From contig CAKPRQ010000004.1 in assembly GCA_934182605.1 (NCBI GenBank), forward strand, positions 1-64,000: 64,000 bases of DNA. The letters run 5' to 3'. The notes beneath the pieces are model-generated. The model was not told the DNA's origin. It saw only the letters and a list, made by a program, of their open reading frames with translations, and searched no databases. Both the position numbers and the translations under genes were made by a program. This stretch comes from an uncultured Clostridia bacterium (lineage in GTDB: Bacteria > Bacillota > Clostridia > TANB77 > CAG-508). Below, one piece after another: positions 1 to 8,697 of the stretch (the first letter of the stretch is position 1; each line of letters opens with the position of its first letter).

Positions 1-396
1 AAAATAGATAAAATAGTAGAATTATTACAAAAATATTTAGAAAACTTATCAAATAGAGATTATATAAAATTTGATGAGAAATATGTAAAATTAATATTTT
101 ACTGTATAGCAATGAATTTAAAAATATTTAGATTAAAATCAGAAATGGAAGTACAAAGGAAATATCCGGATATATTATTAATGCCTAGAGATAAAAATAA
201 AGGTTATAAAGCTGTAATGCTCGAGTTTAAATATTTAAAAAAAGAAAATGCTGATAAATTAGAAGAAAAGGAAGAAGAAGCAATAAATCAATTAAAAGAA
301 TATTCAGAATTTGAAGAAATAAAGGAAATAGAGAACTTAAGTAAATATGCAGTAGTAGCAGTTGGTGCAGAGATTAAGGTAAGTAAAATTTTATAA
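1..396 (+). CDS. C-terminal part of AAA-ATPase / PD-(D/E)XK nuclease-like protein (partial at window edge)
   Basis: The frame is open from base 1, so the gene begins before the window; 131 residues are visible. They match the C-terminus of the complete protein at 6930-8606 almost residue for residue. This part is the PD-(D/E)XK-like nuclease module (PF08011 type) that follows the AAA domain in this family: PDILLMP carries the Asp, and LEFKYLKK supplies the E-x-K pair. Members of this family are numerous in Clostridia and Bacteroides and their role is not established. I infer a recently duplicated paralogue; the two copies lie in direct orientation about 8.2 kb apart. Confidence 0.85.
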   Translation, partial: KIDKIVELLQKYLENLSNRDYIKFDEKYVKLIFYCIAMNLKIFRLKSEMEVQRKYPDILLMPRDKNKGYKAVMLEFKYLKKENADKLEEKEEEAINQLKEYSEFEEIKEIENLSKYAVVAVGAEIKVSKIL

Positions 397-497
397 AATA
401 AAAAATATTAAAAAAGTATTGTAAAAAAATGAAGTATGAATACCAGTAGTAAATATAGATGAATTATAACTAAGCGAGTAAAAAAGTAAAAAAATAC

Positions 498-526
498 TTG
501 CAATATAAAAAAAAGTATAATATAAT
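498..526 (+). promoter_or_regulatory. SigA-type promoter of the DUF308 gene
   Basis: TTGCAA at 498-503 and TATAAT at 521-526 are separated by 17 bases. An AGGAGG follows at 541-546 and the start codon at 556. Confidence 0.7.
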
Positions 527-555
527 AATTGCCAAAGAGAAGGAGGAAAAAAATT

Positions 556-1095
556 ATGAAAGAATATTTTAGTAAGATAAATAGTATAAATATATTATCA
601 TCAATAATATTTATAATTATCTCATTAGTATTAATATTCAATCCAGAAGGGACATTAAAAATAATTTCATATTTAGTAGGAGCATTATTCATAGTAATAG
701 GCGGTATAAAAATATTTAATTATTTTAAAGACAAGAAAAATGAAAATACATATTTTAAGGATGACTTGGTATATGGAATACTTTACATTTTGCTTGGAAT
801 ATTTGCACTAGTAGGAACTGGATTCCTAGCTACAATGTTTAGAATAATTATAGCGTTATGGATAATATATACAGGAGTTTTACGATTAGTTTATACTTTT
901 AGATTTAAAGTATATGGTGATAATATGTGGGTTTTAAACTTAGTATTATCAATAGCAATATTGGCTTGTGGTGTATTTATATTATTTAACAATGGAATAT
1001 TAATAGTTACAATGGGTGTATTTATGTTATGTTATTCTATATTAGATTTAATAGAAGCATTTATATTTGCTAAAAATATTAAATTATTAGATTAA
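556..1095 (+). CDS. DUF308/HdeD-like small membrane protein
   Basis: A 179-residue, very hydrophobic protein with about six membrane segments. Its paired-helix layout and Gly-rich turns (LVGALFIVIGGIKIF, GILYILLGIFALVG) fit the DUF308 family, which includes E. coli HdeD. HdeD is linked to acid resistance, but the function of clostridial members is unknown. I chose the ATG at 556 because AGGAGG (541-546) lies at the right distance; an upstream TTG at 529 in the same frame lies before the Shine-Dalgarno. It has its own promoter and is followed after 85 bases by enolase. Confidence 0.7.
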   Translation: MKEYFSKINSINILSSIIFIIISLVLIFNPEGTLKIISYLVGALFIVIGGIKIFNYFKDKKNENTYFKDDLVYGILYILLGIFALVGTGFLATMFRIIIALWIIYTGVLRLVYTFRFKVYGDNMWVLNLVLSIAILACGVFILFNNGILIVTMGVFMLCYSILDLIEAFIFAKNIKLLD

Positions 1096-1127
1096 TAATT
1101 ATTATAATAATATGACAATGTATATTC

Positions 1128-1180
1128 TTCCAAATTTTGTATAAACTAATATAAAGTTTAAAATTTGGGGGAATTTTTTT
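1128..1180 (+). promoter_or_regulatory. Hairpin and T-tract in the enolase leader, overlapping the ribosome-binding site
   Basis: CCAAATTTT (1130-1138) pairs with AAAATTTGG (1160-1168). The G-rich Shine-Dalgarno (GGGGGAA) overlaps the end of the 3' arm, and seven T follow immediately before the ATG at 1181. This has the form of an intrinsic terminator placed on top of the ribosome-binding site. It may terminate the upstream gene, or attenuate or mask enolase translation. Confidence 0.5.
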
Positions 1181-2449
1181 ATGGAGAGAATGTTATTAAA
1201 AAAATTATTTGCATTACAAGTATTAGATTCAAGAGGAAATCCAACTATTTTTGTAGAAGCAAGAAGTGGAGGAATGGAAGAATTTTGCGGTAGAAGTTTT
1301 GTACCTTCAGGAGCTTCAACAGGAACATTTGAAGCATATGAATTAAGAGATAATGATGAAAAAATGTATAATGGTAAAAGTGTTTTAAAAGCTGTTGAAA
1401 ACATAAACACATATATATCTAATAAATTAATAGGTGTAAATATATATGAGCAAAGTAAAATAGATAATGTATTAATAAATTTAGATGGAACACCAAGTAA
1501 AAGAAATTTAGGAGCAAATGCAATTTTAGGAGTATCACTTGCTATAGCAAATTTAGCAGCAAATACTTTAAAAATGCCTTTATATAAATATATAGGTGGA
1601 ATAAATGCAGATACTTTACCAATACCAATGATGAATATTTTAAATGGTGGAAGGCATTCTAATAATAATTTAAGTATACAAGAATTTATGATAGTTCCTA
1701 AAGTTTCTAATGATTTTTCAGATAACTTGAGAGCAGGTGTGGAAATATATCATAGCTTGAAAAAAATATTAAAAGAAAGTGGATATTACGTAGGAATAGG
1801 GGATGAAGGTGGTTTTGCACCAAATTTAAAAGATGAAGAAGAAGCAATAGAAGTGATATTAAGAGCAGTAGAAGATGCGGGGTATGTAACTGGTAAAGAA
1901 GTATCAATAGCCTTAGATGTAGCTGCTTCAGAAATGTATAATGAAGCTAAAAAAATAAATGAAGAAGGTAAATATTATTTTTGGAAAAGAGAAGTATTAA
2001 AAACAAAAGAAGAATTTTTGCAATATTATATAAATTTAATAAAAAAATATCCAATATCTTCTATAGAAGATCCATTTGCAGAAGAAGACTGGGAAATGTT
2101 TACTCAATTAACTGAAAAAGTAGGAAATAGAGTGAAAATAGTAGGAGACGATTTATTTGTAACAAATCAAGAAAGATTAATAAAAGGAATACAAAGAAAA
2201 GCTACCAATAGTATATTAATAAAACCAAACCAAATAGGGACTTTAACAGAAACTTTAGAAACAATAAAATTAGCCAAATCTAATAATTTTGAAACAATAA
2301 TATCACATCGTTCAGGAGAAACAGAAGATACTTCAATAGCAGATATAGCGGTAGCAACAGGATGCCAGAAAATAAAGTCAGGAGCACCTTGTAGAACAGA
2401 TAGAGTTGCTAAGTATAATAGATTGCTATATATTGAAAATACATTATAA
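1181..2449 (+). CDS. eno: Enolase (phosphopyruvate hydratase)
   Basis: A 422-residue glycolytic enzyme that interconverts 2-phosphoglycerate and phosphoenolpyruvate in the cytoplasm. N-terminal motifs DSRGNPT and SGASTG are present. The metal and catalytic residues can be placed in GDEGGFAP, LDVAASE, SIEDPF, VGDDLFVTN, LIKPNQIGT, SHRSGETEDT and IKSGAPCRTDR. The loop that usually reads NGG-H-ADN followed by QEFMI is here NGGRHSNNNLSIQEFMIVP: the catalytic His and the Glu are kept but the surroundings are unusual. The sequence is more diverged than a typical firmicute enolase, although all expected catalytic positions are occupied. It stands alone rather than in the usual gapA-pgk-tpi-gpm-eno operon, at least in this window. 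Confidence 0.93.
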   Translation: MERMLLKKLFALQVLDSRGNPTIFVEARSGGMEEFCGRSFVPSGASTGTFEAYELRDNDEKMYNGKSVLKAVENINTYISNKLIGVNIYEQSKIDNVLINLDGTPSKRNLGANAILGVSLAIANLAANTLKMPLYKYIGGINADTLPIPMMNILNGGRHSNNNLSIQEFMIVPKVSNDFSDNLRAGVEIYHSLKKILKESGYYVGIGDEGGFAPNLKDEEEAIEVILRAVEDAGYVTGKEVSIALDVAASEMYNEAKKINEEGKYYFWKREVLKTKEEFLQYYINLIKKYPISSIEDPFAEEDWEMFTQLTEKVGNRVKIVGDDLFVTNQERLIKGIQRKATNSILIKPNQIGTLTETLETIKLAKSNNFETIISHRSGETEDTSIADIAVATGCQKIKSGAPCRTDRVAKYNRLLYIENTL

Positions 2450-2466
2450 AAATAGCTATATATCAA
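2447..2466 (+). repeat. Remnant of the palindromic repeat family (one stem arm)
   Basis: AAAATAGCTATATATCAAG directly after the enolase stop codon equals the right stem arm of the palindromic repeats, with no partner arm nearby. It is most simply a decayed, half-deleted copy. Confidence 0.4.
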
Positions 2467-2523
2467 GCTTCTTAAAGATTAGAATCTGGGTAATTAATTA
2501 GTAGATTTTGACAAAAAGAGCTA

Positions 2524-2552
2524 TTGACATAAAATTTACAAAATGATATAAT
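2524..2552 (+). promoter_or_regulatory. SigA-type promoter of the small coiled-coil gene
   Basis: A consensus TTGACA (2524-2529), 17-base spacer and TATAAT (2547-2552) lie upstream of the composition-atypical gene at 2604. Confidence 0.75.
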
Positions 2553-2603
2553 AAATCCATCTTTATTATTAGTTCAGGCGTGATAACTCGAGGAGAAAAA
2601 ATT

Positions 2604-2822
2604 ATGCCTAATCAAACTCGTTATCTGGAAATACTGAGAAAGCAAAATGAAATCTCTGAAATAACAGTACAAATGAAGAATATAGAAATGGAAGTGAAAA
2701 AGCTTTCTCCGGAGAAACAGGAACGCGTACAAGAATTGTATAAGGAATACTTTCAGTTAGGGACAAAGTATTTTAAGCTGAGAGACGAAATTTTTGAAAT
2801 TAAGTACGCGTATAACAAATAA
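2604..2822 (+). CDS. Small coiled-coil protein of foreign composition (cassette 1)
   Basis: 72 residues, highly charged and helical (heptads through the middle, e.g. MKNIEMEVKKLSPEKQERV). It has no signal peptide and I recognise no family. The ATG at 2604 is preceded by CGAGGAG at good spacing. The gene uses CTG, CTC, CGT, CGC and CCG codons that neighbours avoid and is visibly richer in G+C. It sits as a single-gene unit with its own perfect SigA promoter and a downstream GGGGCAA hairpin, between two typical host genes (eno and recG). I infer recent horizontal acquisition. Confidence 0.65.
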   Translation: MPNQTRYLEILRKQNEISEITVQMKNIEMEVKKLSPEKQERVQELYKEYFQLGTKYFKLRDEIFEIKYAYNK

Positions 2823-2839
2823 TAACGTGACAATAAAAG

Positions 2840-2857
2840 GGGGCAAAACTTTGCCCC
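2840..2857 (+). terminator. Hairpin after the small coiled-coil gene
   Basis: GGGGCAA (2840-2846) pairs with TTGCCCC (2851-2857) around a four-base loop. The following bases are A/T-rich without a clean T run, so termination strength is uncertain. Confidence 0.5.
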
Positions 2858-2884
2858 TAAAATTATTTAAAAAGGAAGTAATAA

Positions 2885-4945
2885 ATGTTAAAAGAGAATA
2901 ATGTACATAAAGAATTATTAGAAAAAGATATTAGATTTTTAAAAGGAGTTGGACCTCAAAAAGTTCAATTTTTAAATAAATTAGGAATAAAAAAGATAGA
3001 GGATATAATAACATATTTTCCGAGGGAATATGAAGATAGAAGTAAAGTAAAGAAGATAAATGAATTACAAGATGGTGAAGAAGCTTTGATAAGTGTCAGA
3101 GCTTTAACTAATATTGTAGAAATAAGTGCTAAGAGATTAAAATTGTATAAATTAATAGCTTGTGATGATACAGCTAAAATTCAAATTATTTGGTATAATC
3201 AGCAGTATTTAAAAAATGTAATAAAAAGAGGAAATAATTATAAATTTTATGGAAAAGTAAGCATAAAAAATGGAGAAATACAAATGGCATCGCCAGTTTT
3301 TGATGCAAGTGGTATAAGTAATAATACAGGAAAGATAGTACCAATATATTCTTTAACATATGGTATCACACAATTCACGCTTAGAAAGATAATAGAAAGC
3401 GCTTTAAATGAGGTAGATAAAAATAATGCTATAGTTGAGAATTTACCAGATTACATATTAAAAAAATATAACTTGTATGATAGAAAAACAGCTATAAAAG
3501 AAATACATTTTCCTAGGAATTTTGATACGTTTAAAAAAGCAAAAACTAGACTAGCTTTTGAAGAATTGTTATTAATGCAAATAAAATTATTATCTTTAAA
3601 AAATCAATACAAATTAAATAAAGGTATAGAATTTAACAAAAATGTAAATTTAGAAGAAGTAATTAACAATTTACCTTTTAAATTAACAAATGCTCAATTA
3701 AGAGTAATAAACGAAATAGAAAATGATATGGAAAGTTCTAAAAATATGAATAGATTAGTACAAGGCGATGTAGGCTCAGGAAAAACGGTTGTAGCAATGC
3801 TTGCAGCATATAAAGCTGTAAAATCAGGTTATCAAGTAGCAATGATGGCACCAACAGCCATACTTGCCAGTCAACATGAAATTAATTTTAAAAATATATT
3901 AGAACAGTTCGGTATAAGGTGTGAATTATTAATAAGTGGAATTACTGCTAAAAATAAAAGAGAAATATTAGAAAGATTAGAAGATGGAGAAATAGATATT
4001 ATAATAGGAACACATGCTGTATTAGAAGAAAATGTAGTTTTTAAAAATTTAGGCTTAGTAATAACAGATGAACAACATAGATTTGGTGTAAAACAAAGAG
4101 CAGTATTAACAGAAAAAGGAAAAAGCGTAGACACATTAGTAATGACCGCAACACCAATCCCAAGGACATTAGCTTTAATATTATTTGGAGATTTAGATAT
4201 ATCTATAATAGATGAATTACCACCAAATAGAAAGAAAATAGATACATTTGCAGTAACAAAAGCATTAGAAGAAAGAGTAAATAATTTTATAGAAAAGCAA
4301 ATAGAAGAGGGAAAACAAGTATATATAGTATGTCCTTTAGTGGAAGAAAATGAAGAGATAGATGCAAAATCTGTATTAGAAACAGTAGAAAAATATAAAA
4401 ATGAAGTTTTAAAAGATTATAGAGTAGAATATTTGCATGGAAAAATGAAAGCAAAAGAAAAAGAAGAAATAATGCAGAATTTCAAAAGTGGAAAAATAGA
4501 CGTATTAATATCTACAACTGTAATAGAAGTAGGAGTTGATGTACCAAATGCAACTGTAATGGTAATAGAAAATGCAGAAAGATTTGGCTTAGCTCAATTA
4601 CATCAATTACGTGGACGTGTAGGAAGGGGACAAGATAAGTCATACTGTATATTAAAGTTTAAAGGAAATTCAGAAATTATAAGAAAACGTATGCAAATAA
4701 TGGTAGAAACAAATGACGGTTTTAAAATAGCAGAAAAAGATTTAGAATTAAGAGGTACAGGTGAATTTTTTGGAACTAAACAACATGGAATTCCAGATTT
4801 TAAAATTGCTAATCTATTTGAAGATATGAAAATATTAGTAGAAGTACAAAAAATAGCATTAGAGATAATAAAAGAAGACCCTAAATTTGAATTAGAAAAA
4901 AATATTTTGTTAAAAGAAGCGGTAAATGAAAAAATAGTTATATAA
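2885..4945 (+). CDS. recG: ATP-dependent DNA helicase RecG
   Basis: A 686-residue branched-DNA helicase that remodels stalled forks and Holliday junctions. An N-terminal wedge/OB domain (about residues 15-150, beginning FLKGVGPQKVQFLNKLG) precedes two RecA-like domains. Motif I is GDVGSGKTVVA, motif II DEQHRFGVKQR, motif III TATPIPRTLAL, and motifs V/VI are STTVIEVGVDVPNA and QLRGRVGRG. The C-terminal TRG-type segment follows (FKIAEKDLELRGTGEFFGTKQHG). Length is normal for the family. AAGGAAG precedes the ATG. It is followed by a palindromic repeat. Confidence 0.96.
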   Translation: MLKENNVHKELLEKDIRFLKGVGPQKVQFLNKLGIKKIEDIITYFPREYEDRSKVKKINELQDGEEALISVRALTNIVEISAKRLKLYKLIACDDTAKIQIIWYNQQYLKNVIKRGNNYKFYGKVSIKNGEIQMASPVFDASGISNNTGKIVPIYSLTYGITQFTLRKIIESALNEVDKNNAIVENLPDYILKKYNLYDRKTAIKEIHFPRNFDTFKKAKTRLAFEELLLMQIKLLSLKNQYKLNKGIEFNKNVNLEEVINNLPFKLTNAQLRVINEIENDMESSKNMNRLVQGDVGSGKTVVAMLAAYKAVKSGYQVAMMAPTAILASQHEINFKNILEQFGIRCELLISGITAKNKREILERLEDGEIDIIIGTHAVLEENVVFKNLGLVITDEQHRFGVKQRAVLTEKGKSVDTLVMTATPIPRTLALILFGDLDISIIDELPPNRKKIDTFAVTKALEERVNNFIEKQIEEGKQVYIVCPLVEENEEIDAKSVLETVEKYKNEVLKDYRVEYLHGKMKAKEKEEIMQNFKSGKIDVLISTTVIEVGVDVPNATVMVIENAERFGLAQLHQLRGRVGRGQDKSYCILKFKGNSEIIRKRMQIMVETNDGFKIAEKDLELRGTGEFFGTKQHGIPDFKIANLFEDMKILVEVQKIALEIIKEDPKFELEKNILLKEAVNEKIVI

Positions 4946-4947
4946 AC

Positions 4948-5102
4948 GTTATAATCTGGAGCCTTTATTATAAAACATATTAAAGTACTTATATATTAAT
5001 ATCTTGCAATAAAAGACCAGGATTGTTAACCCTAGTTATGTTTTGAATAAAAAATATTAATATATAGGTACTACTAATGTTTAGTTAAATGCGGATTGTA
5101 AC
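4948..5102. repeat. Palindromic repeat, diverged copy (E)
   Basis: Terminal inverted repeats GTTATAATCTG (4948) and its near-complement ending in ATTGTAAC (5102) enclose an inner stem. GTACTTATATATTAATAT (from 4986) pairs with ATATTAATATATAGGTAC (ending about 5071), with one G-T pair. Nearly every stem base differs from the other copies, yet pairing is kept. The loop (GACCAGGATTGTTAACCC, then TATGTTTTGA) is clearly the same as in the other copies. This is good evidence for a conserved hairpin element. Confidence 0.75.
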
Positions 5103-5188
5103 TTATATGCATATTAGGAAAGTTAGTGTATAATAAATGTAGGCAAAATATAGAAAATGTTATTAGGAAAATTTCTTTATAGAAAATA

Positions 5189-5217
5189 TTGAAAAAAAAA
5201 ATAAAATATGATAAGAT
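5189..5217 (+). promoter_or_regulatory. Probable promoter of the prepilin-like gene
   Basis: TTGAAA (5189-5194), 17 bases and TAAGAT (5212-5217) lie about 145 bases upstream of the ATG at 5363. The long leader between them is A-rich and I see no clear structure in it. Confidence 0.45.
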
Positions 5218-5362
5218 GAGAGCAGTTTAGAGGAAACTAAAAAAGATGTATAACAATTACAAAGATGGTTAATAATCTAAGTAATGACAAGTAATTATAT
5301 ATATTTTTTAAAGTTATATCTAAGTAAAAAAGAAAAATAAAAAATATAAAAGGAGGACAAAT

Positions 5363-6121
5363 ATGAGGGAAGATTTAGAAAACTTAAAGAAAAAAAGCGG
5401 AATAACCTTAGTAACTTTAGTTATTACAGTTGTAATAATGTTAATATTAGCAGGAGTTGCAATAGCAGCAGTAGTAGATGGGGATGGGGTATTTAGTAAA
5501 ACGAGAGAATCGACAGAAAGTTATAAGGAAGCTGCCAAACAAGAAGCAGATTTAATAAATTCTTTATTATCATGGACCTATACTGAAAGCGGAGAAGGAG
5601 GGAATATATCACAAGATGATTTAATGCAAATAATAGGTGAATTAAATTCAAAAGTAGATTCTTTAGCAACAAAAGTAGAAGAACTAGAAAATAGTAGTGG
5701 AAGCCAGTTAGCTTTATATCCTGTAGGCTCAATATATATAAGTATAAATGAAACTAATCCAGGTGAGTTATTTGGAGGAACTTGGGAAACATATGGTGAG
5801 GGAAGAACACTAGTTGGAGTTGGAACAGGCGAGGATACTAGAGGAGAACAATTGTCTTTTGCAATAAATCAAACTGGTGGGGAGTATAATCATGCATTGT
5901 CTGTTGCAGAAATGCCAAGCCATAATCATACATTAACAGCTGTTAGAGGAACGTCATCTTCAAAAGCATTAACGGACTGTACGACGTCGTGGAGGGCATA
6001 TGGCAATTTTTTGAGTAGTGCTTCATCATCATCAGGAACTACTAGCTCAACTGGAAGTTCTTCTGCACATAATAACATACAGCCATATATAGCATGTTAT
6101 ATGTGGCAAAGAGTGAGTTAA
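5363..6121 (+). CDS. Prepilin-like protein with C-terminal phage tail-collar-like domain
   Basis: 252 residues. The N-terminus is a type IV prepilin-style leader (KKKSG then ITLVTLVITVVIMLILAG) with the Gly before the predicted cut; the usual Glu at mature position 5 is Thr. A helical, coiled-coil-like region follows (about 50-115). The rest resembles the tail-collar/baseplate wedge repeats of phage tail fibres: PVGSIYISINETNPGELFGG, GRTLVGVGTG, EMPSHNHTL, and the ending HNNIQPYIACYMWQR, with a Ser/Gly/Thr-rich stretch between. I infer a surface-displayed adhesin or pseudopilin tip built from a phage-derived binding domain. AGGAGG precedes the start. A similar leader starts the large protein at 44114. 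Confidence 0.7.
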   Translation: MREDLENLKKKSGITLVTLVITVVIMLILAGVAIAAVVDGDGVFSKTRESTESYKEAAKQEADLINSLLSWTYTESGEGGNISQDDLMQIIGELNSKVDSLATKVEELENSSGSQLALYPVGSIYISINETNPGELFGGTWETYGEGRTLVGVGTGEDTRGEQLSFAINQTGGEYNHALSVAEMPSHNHTLTAVRGTSSSKALTDCTTSWRAYGNFLSSASSSSGTTSSTGSSSAHNNIQPYIACYMWQRVS

Positions 6122-6200
6122 CCTTCCATATTGGATGAACTTGGATTTACACAAGAATTTGTAACTCATACCACAAAGTAAAAGTATAATTTTATTTTCA

Positions 6201-6236
6201 AAAAAGGTAATATTTAAAAATATTGCCTTTTTTTAG
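6201..6236 (+). terminator. Intrinsic terminator after the prepilin/tail-collar gene
   Basis: AAAGGTAATAT pairs with ATATTGCCTTT around a short A-rich loop and is followed by a run of T. Confidence 0.75.
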
Positions 6237-6252
6237 TTTTCTTTAATATTGT

Positions 6253-6293
6253 CCTATTATAATTTATCTTGTAAAAAGATAAATTATAATAGG
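6253..6293. repeat. Perfect 18-bp inverted repeat
   Basis: CCTATTATAATTTATCTT (6253-6270) is exactly complementary to AAGATAAATTATAATAGG (6276-6293) with a five-base loop. It follows the terminator and precedes a decayed region. It has no T run and no similarity to the 150-bp palindromic family. Confidence 0.6.
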
Positions 6294-6299
6294 AGTACG

Positions 6300-6690
6300 A
6301 ATTTTTAAATGAAAAAGAAGATAGTAATCAAATAGTTAAAATTTATGGAAATGAGAATTTAAAAAAGCAAAAATAAGTTATAATATTCGTAACTGCAGAA
6401 AATGATAAAGTAAATAGTGGATCAACTGAAAAAGTTCCATTACATGACATATATTATTTTGATGATATATATGTAGAAGGAAACTCTGCTGTTAAATAAG
6501 AAAAAATATCTTATTATACATGGATAGAGTGTGTTTAAAGGCAACATATGATTGTGTTATAAATTGTATAAACATTTCAAACGAAGATGAGATGTGTACA
6601 AATGAATATTTTATAGAAATAAAATCTGGAGTTAAAGAGGAGAAAATGTATAAATTATTAAACCAGATAATTTTAATAGTATATTTATAA
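6300..6690 (+). pseudogene. Decayed coding remnants in an 800-bp gene-poor stretch
   Basis: Between 6122 and 6929 there is no intact gene. Short frames look like coding remains. One around 6300-6499 reads through KIYGNENLKKQK, a stop, then VIIFVTAENDKVNSGSTEK and ends at 6499. Another at 6520-6690 would give 56 residues (MDRVCLKATYDCVINC...). Neither has a good ribosome-binding site or a family I know. The stretch 6700-6890 holds nothing else clear apart from the promoter region of the next gene. Confidence 0.35.
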
Positions 6691-6929
6691 AAGAAAATAT
6701 GCGGATGTATTCTGAATGACAAATATTGAATTGGTAAAAGGCTGCAGGGATGAAGGTACTTTTTGTCTTAAAAATAATAGAAAAACACGTTCTTATATTA
6801 CATATTAAACTGTATTTATAAAAATACTATCTTGTAACACAAAATTAATTTTAAGAAAAAATCTTGCTCTTTTAATATTATATATAGTATAATATATGTA
6901 AAGTTTAAAAAATATAGGAGAGATGGAAA

Positions 6930-8606
6930 ATGAAAAAATTGCCAAACGGAATAAGTAATTATGAAGAACTTATAGAAGATGGATATTATTATGTAGATAA
7001 AACTCCATACATAGAAAAATTAGAAGCATTAACAGACAAAAGAATAATGTTTTTAAGACCACGTAAATTTGGGAAAACATTATTTACAAGTATGTTAGAA
7101 AATTATTATGATAAAAAAAAGAAGGAAAAATTTGAAAAATTATTTGGAAAAACATATATAGGAAAAAATCCAACAGAATTAAGAAATAAATATCATATAT
7201 TAAAATTTAACTTTTCAGGAATAGATACTTCTGATAATGAAAGTACTATAAAGGGATTTAAAAGAGAAGTAGCTTCATCAATAAAATTATTCGTAGAAAA
7301 ATATGAATTAGATTTTTTTGTGAATAATGAAGATGAAGCTGAAAATATATTAGATAATTTATTTAAATCCTTTGAAATACAAAGAAATACAGAAAAAATA
7401 TATGTTATAATAGATGAATACGACCACTTTGCAAATGAATTATTAGGTTTTAATACGAATCAGTTTAAAAATTTAGTATCTAAAAACGGAAAGGTAAGAA
7501 AATGGTATGAGATATTAAAAAAAGGAACAGAAAATGTAGTAGATAGAATATTCATAACAGGGGTAGCACCAATAACATTAGATAGTTTAACATCTGGATT
7601 TAATATAAGTTCAGATAAAACTAAGGATAGAAATTTAAATGAAATGATGGGTTTTACAAAAGAAGAAGTAGTAGAAATAATGGAAAGTCAAAATATATCG
7701 AAGGAAAATCAAGAAAATATACTGCCAATAATGAAAGAGAATTACGATGGATATATGTTTTCAATATATGGGAAAGAGAAAATATATAATTCGAATATGT
7801 GTCTATATTTTTTAAATGAATATACTCAATATCAAGAAATACCTGAACAACTAATAGACATAAATATAGCAAGTGATTATAGTAAATTAGGGAAAATGCT
7901 AGATTTATGTAAGGGCAATGAACGCGAAAAAATAATAGAGCAAACAGTATCAGGAGAAGGAATAATAAGCGAAATAACAGCAAAATTTAATCCAGCAATG
8001 GAATTTACAGAAAAAGATTTAGTTTCTATGTTATATTACTTAGGATATTTAACAATAGAGGGAGAAGAAGTAGGGTACCCTAAATTAAACATACCAAACA
8101 AAGTAATGAAAGAAATATATTCAGATTACTTTTTAAGAATATTAAAAGATGAAATAAGTGTAGATATAAGTGAAAATTATTCAGAAATAGCAAGAGAAAT
8201 AGCCTTAGAAGGAAAAATAGATAAAATAGTAGAATTATTGCAAAAATATTTAGAAAACTTATCGAATAGAGATTATATAAAATTTGATGAAAAGTATGTA
8301 AAATTAATATTTTATTGTATAGCAATGAATTTAAAAATATTTAGGTTAAAATCAGAAATGGAAGTAGAAAGAAAGTACCCAGATATATTATTAATGCCTA
8401 AAGATAGAAATAAAGGATATAAAGCGGTAATGATAGAGTTTAAATATTTAAAAAAGGAAAATGCAGATAAATTAAAAGAAAAAGAAGAGGAAGCAATAAA
8501 CCAATTAAAAGAATATGCAGAATTTGAGGAAATAAAGGCAATAGAAAATTTAAGCAAATATGCAGTAGTAGCAGTAGGTGCAGAAATAAAGGTAAGTAAA
8601 TTATAA
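6930..8606 (+). CDS. AAA-ATPase with C-terminal PD-(D/E)XK nuclease-like domain
   Basis: 558 residues. The N-terminus matches the AAA-ATPase-like family PF09820: YVDKTPYIEKLE, a Walker A variant RPRKFGKTLF, and Walker B YVIIDEYDHFAN. ITGVAPITLDSLTSGFNI is typical of the family. The C-terminal ~130 residues are a PD-(D/E)XK-like module (PF08011 type; YPDILLMP ... IEFKYLKK). Such proteins are often multicopy in gut anaerobes; their function is unproven and a defence or mobile-DNA role is only a guess. TTGCTC-N18-TATAAT lies upstream and AGGAG before the ATG. The last ~130 codons are almost identical to the partial copy at 1-396. Confidence 0.85.
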   Translation: MKKLPNGISNYEELIEDGYYYVDKTPYIEKLEALTDKRIMFLRPRKFGKTLFTSMLENYYDKKKKEKFEKLFGKTYIGKNPTELRNKYHILKFNFSGIDTSDNESTIKGFKREVASSIKLFVEKYELDFFVNNEDEAENILDNLFKSFEIQRNTEKIYVIIDEYDHFANELLGFNTNQFKNLVSKNGKVRKWYEILKKGTENVVDRIFITGVAPITLDSLTSGFNISSDKTKDRNLNEMMGFTKEEVVEIMESQNISKENQENILPIMKENYDGYMFSIYGKEKIYNSNMCLYFLNEYTQYQEIPEQLIDINIASDYSKLGKMLDLCKGNEREKIIEQTVSGEGIISEITAKFNPAMEFTEKDLVSMLYYLGYLTIEGEEVGYPKLNIPNKVMKEIYSDYFLRILKDEISVDISENYSEIAREIALEGKIDKIVELLQKYLENLSNRDYIKFDEKYVKLIFYCIAMNLKIFRLKSEMEVERKYPDILLMPKDRNKGYKAVMIEFKYLKKENADKLKEKEEEAINQLKEYAEFEEIKAIENLSKYAVVAVGAEIKVSKL

Positions 8607-8617
8607 AATAGTAATAA

Positions 8618-8646
8618 TTGACATAAATCAAAGAAAGTGATATAAT
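8618..8646 (+). promoter_or_regulatory. SigA-type promoter of valS
   Basis: TTGACA (8618-8623), 17 bases and TATAAT (8641-8646). The leader is too short for a T-box riboswitch. Confidence 0.8.
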
Positions 8647-8697
8647 GTACAAGATTTAAAACCTATAATATAAGTAATAATGAGGGGATTGATAAAA

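Noticed and set aside
4948..5102. Insertion sequence with a transposase in the palindromic repeats
   Set aside because: All copies are 155 bp or shorter and have no coding capacity.
5930..6090. A second DGR variable region in the tail-collar domain (local GACGTCGTGGAGGGC)
   Set aside because: Only a short patch is GC-rich, adenine is not depleted across the block, and the codons do not show the NNC/NNT pattern.
8680..8697. ATG at 8680 as the valS start
   Set aside because: It overlaps the only Shine-Dalgarno; the GTG at 8698 has correct spacing and fits the family N-terminus.
8607..8697. T-box riboswitch before valS (also considered for aspS)
   Set aside because: The leaders are under 100 bases, with promoter boxes close to the start and no specifier/antiterminator structure.
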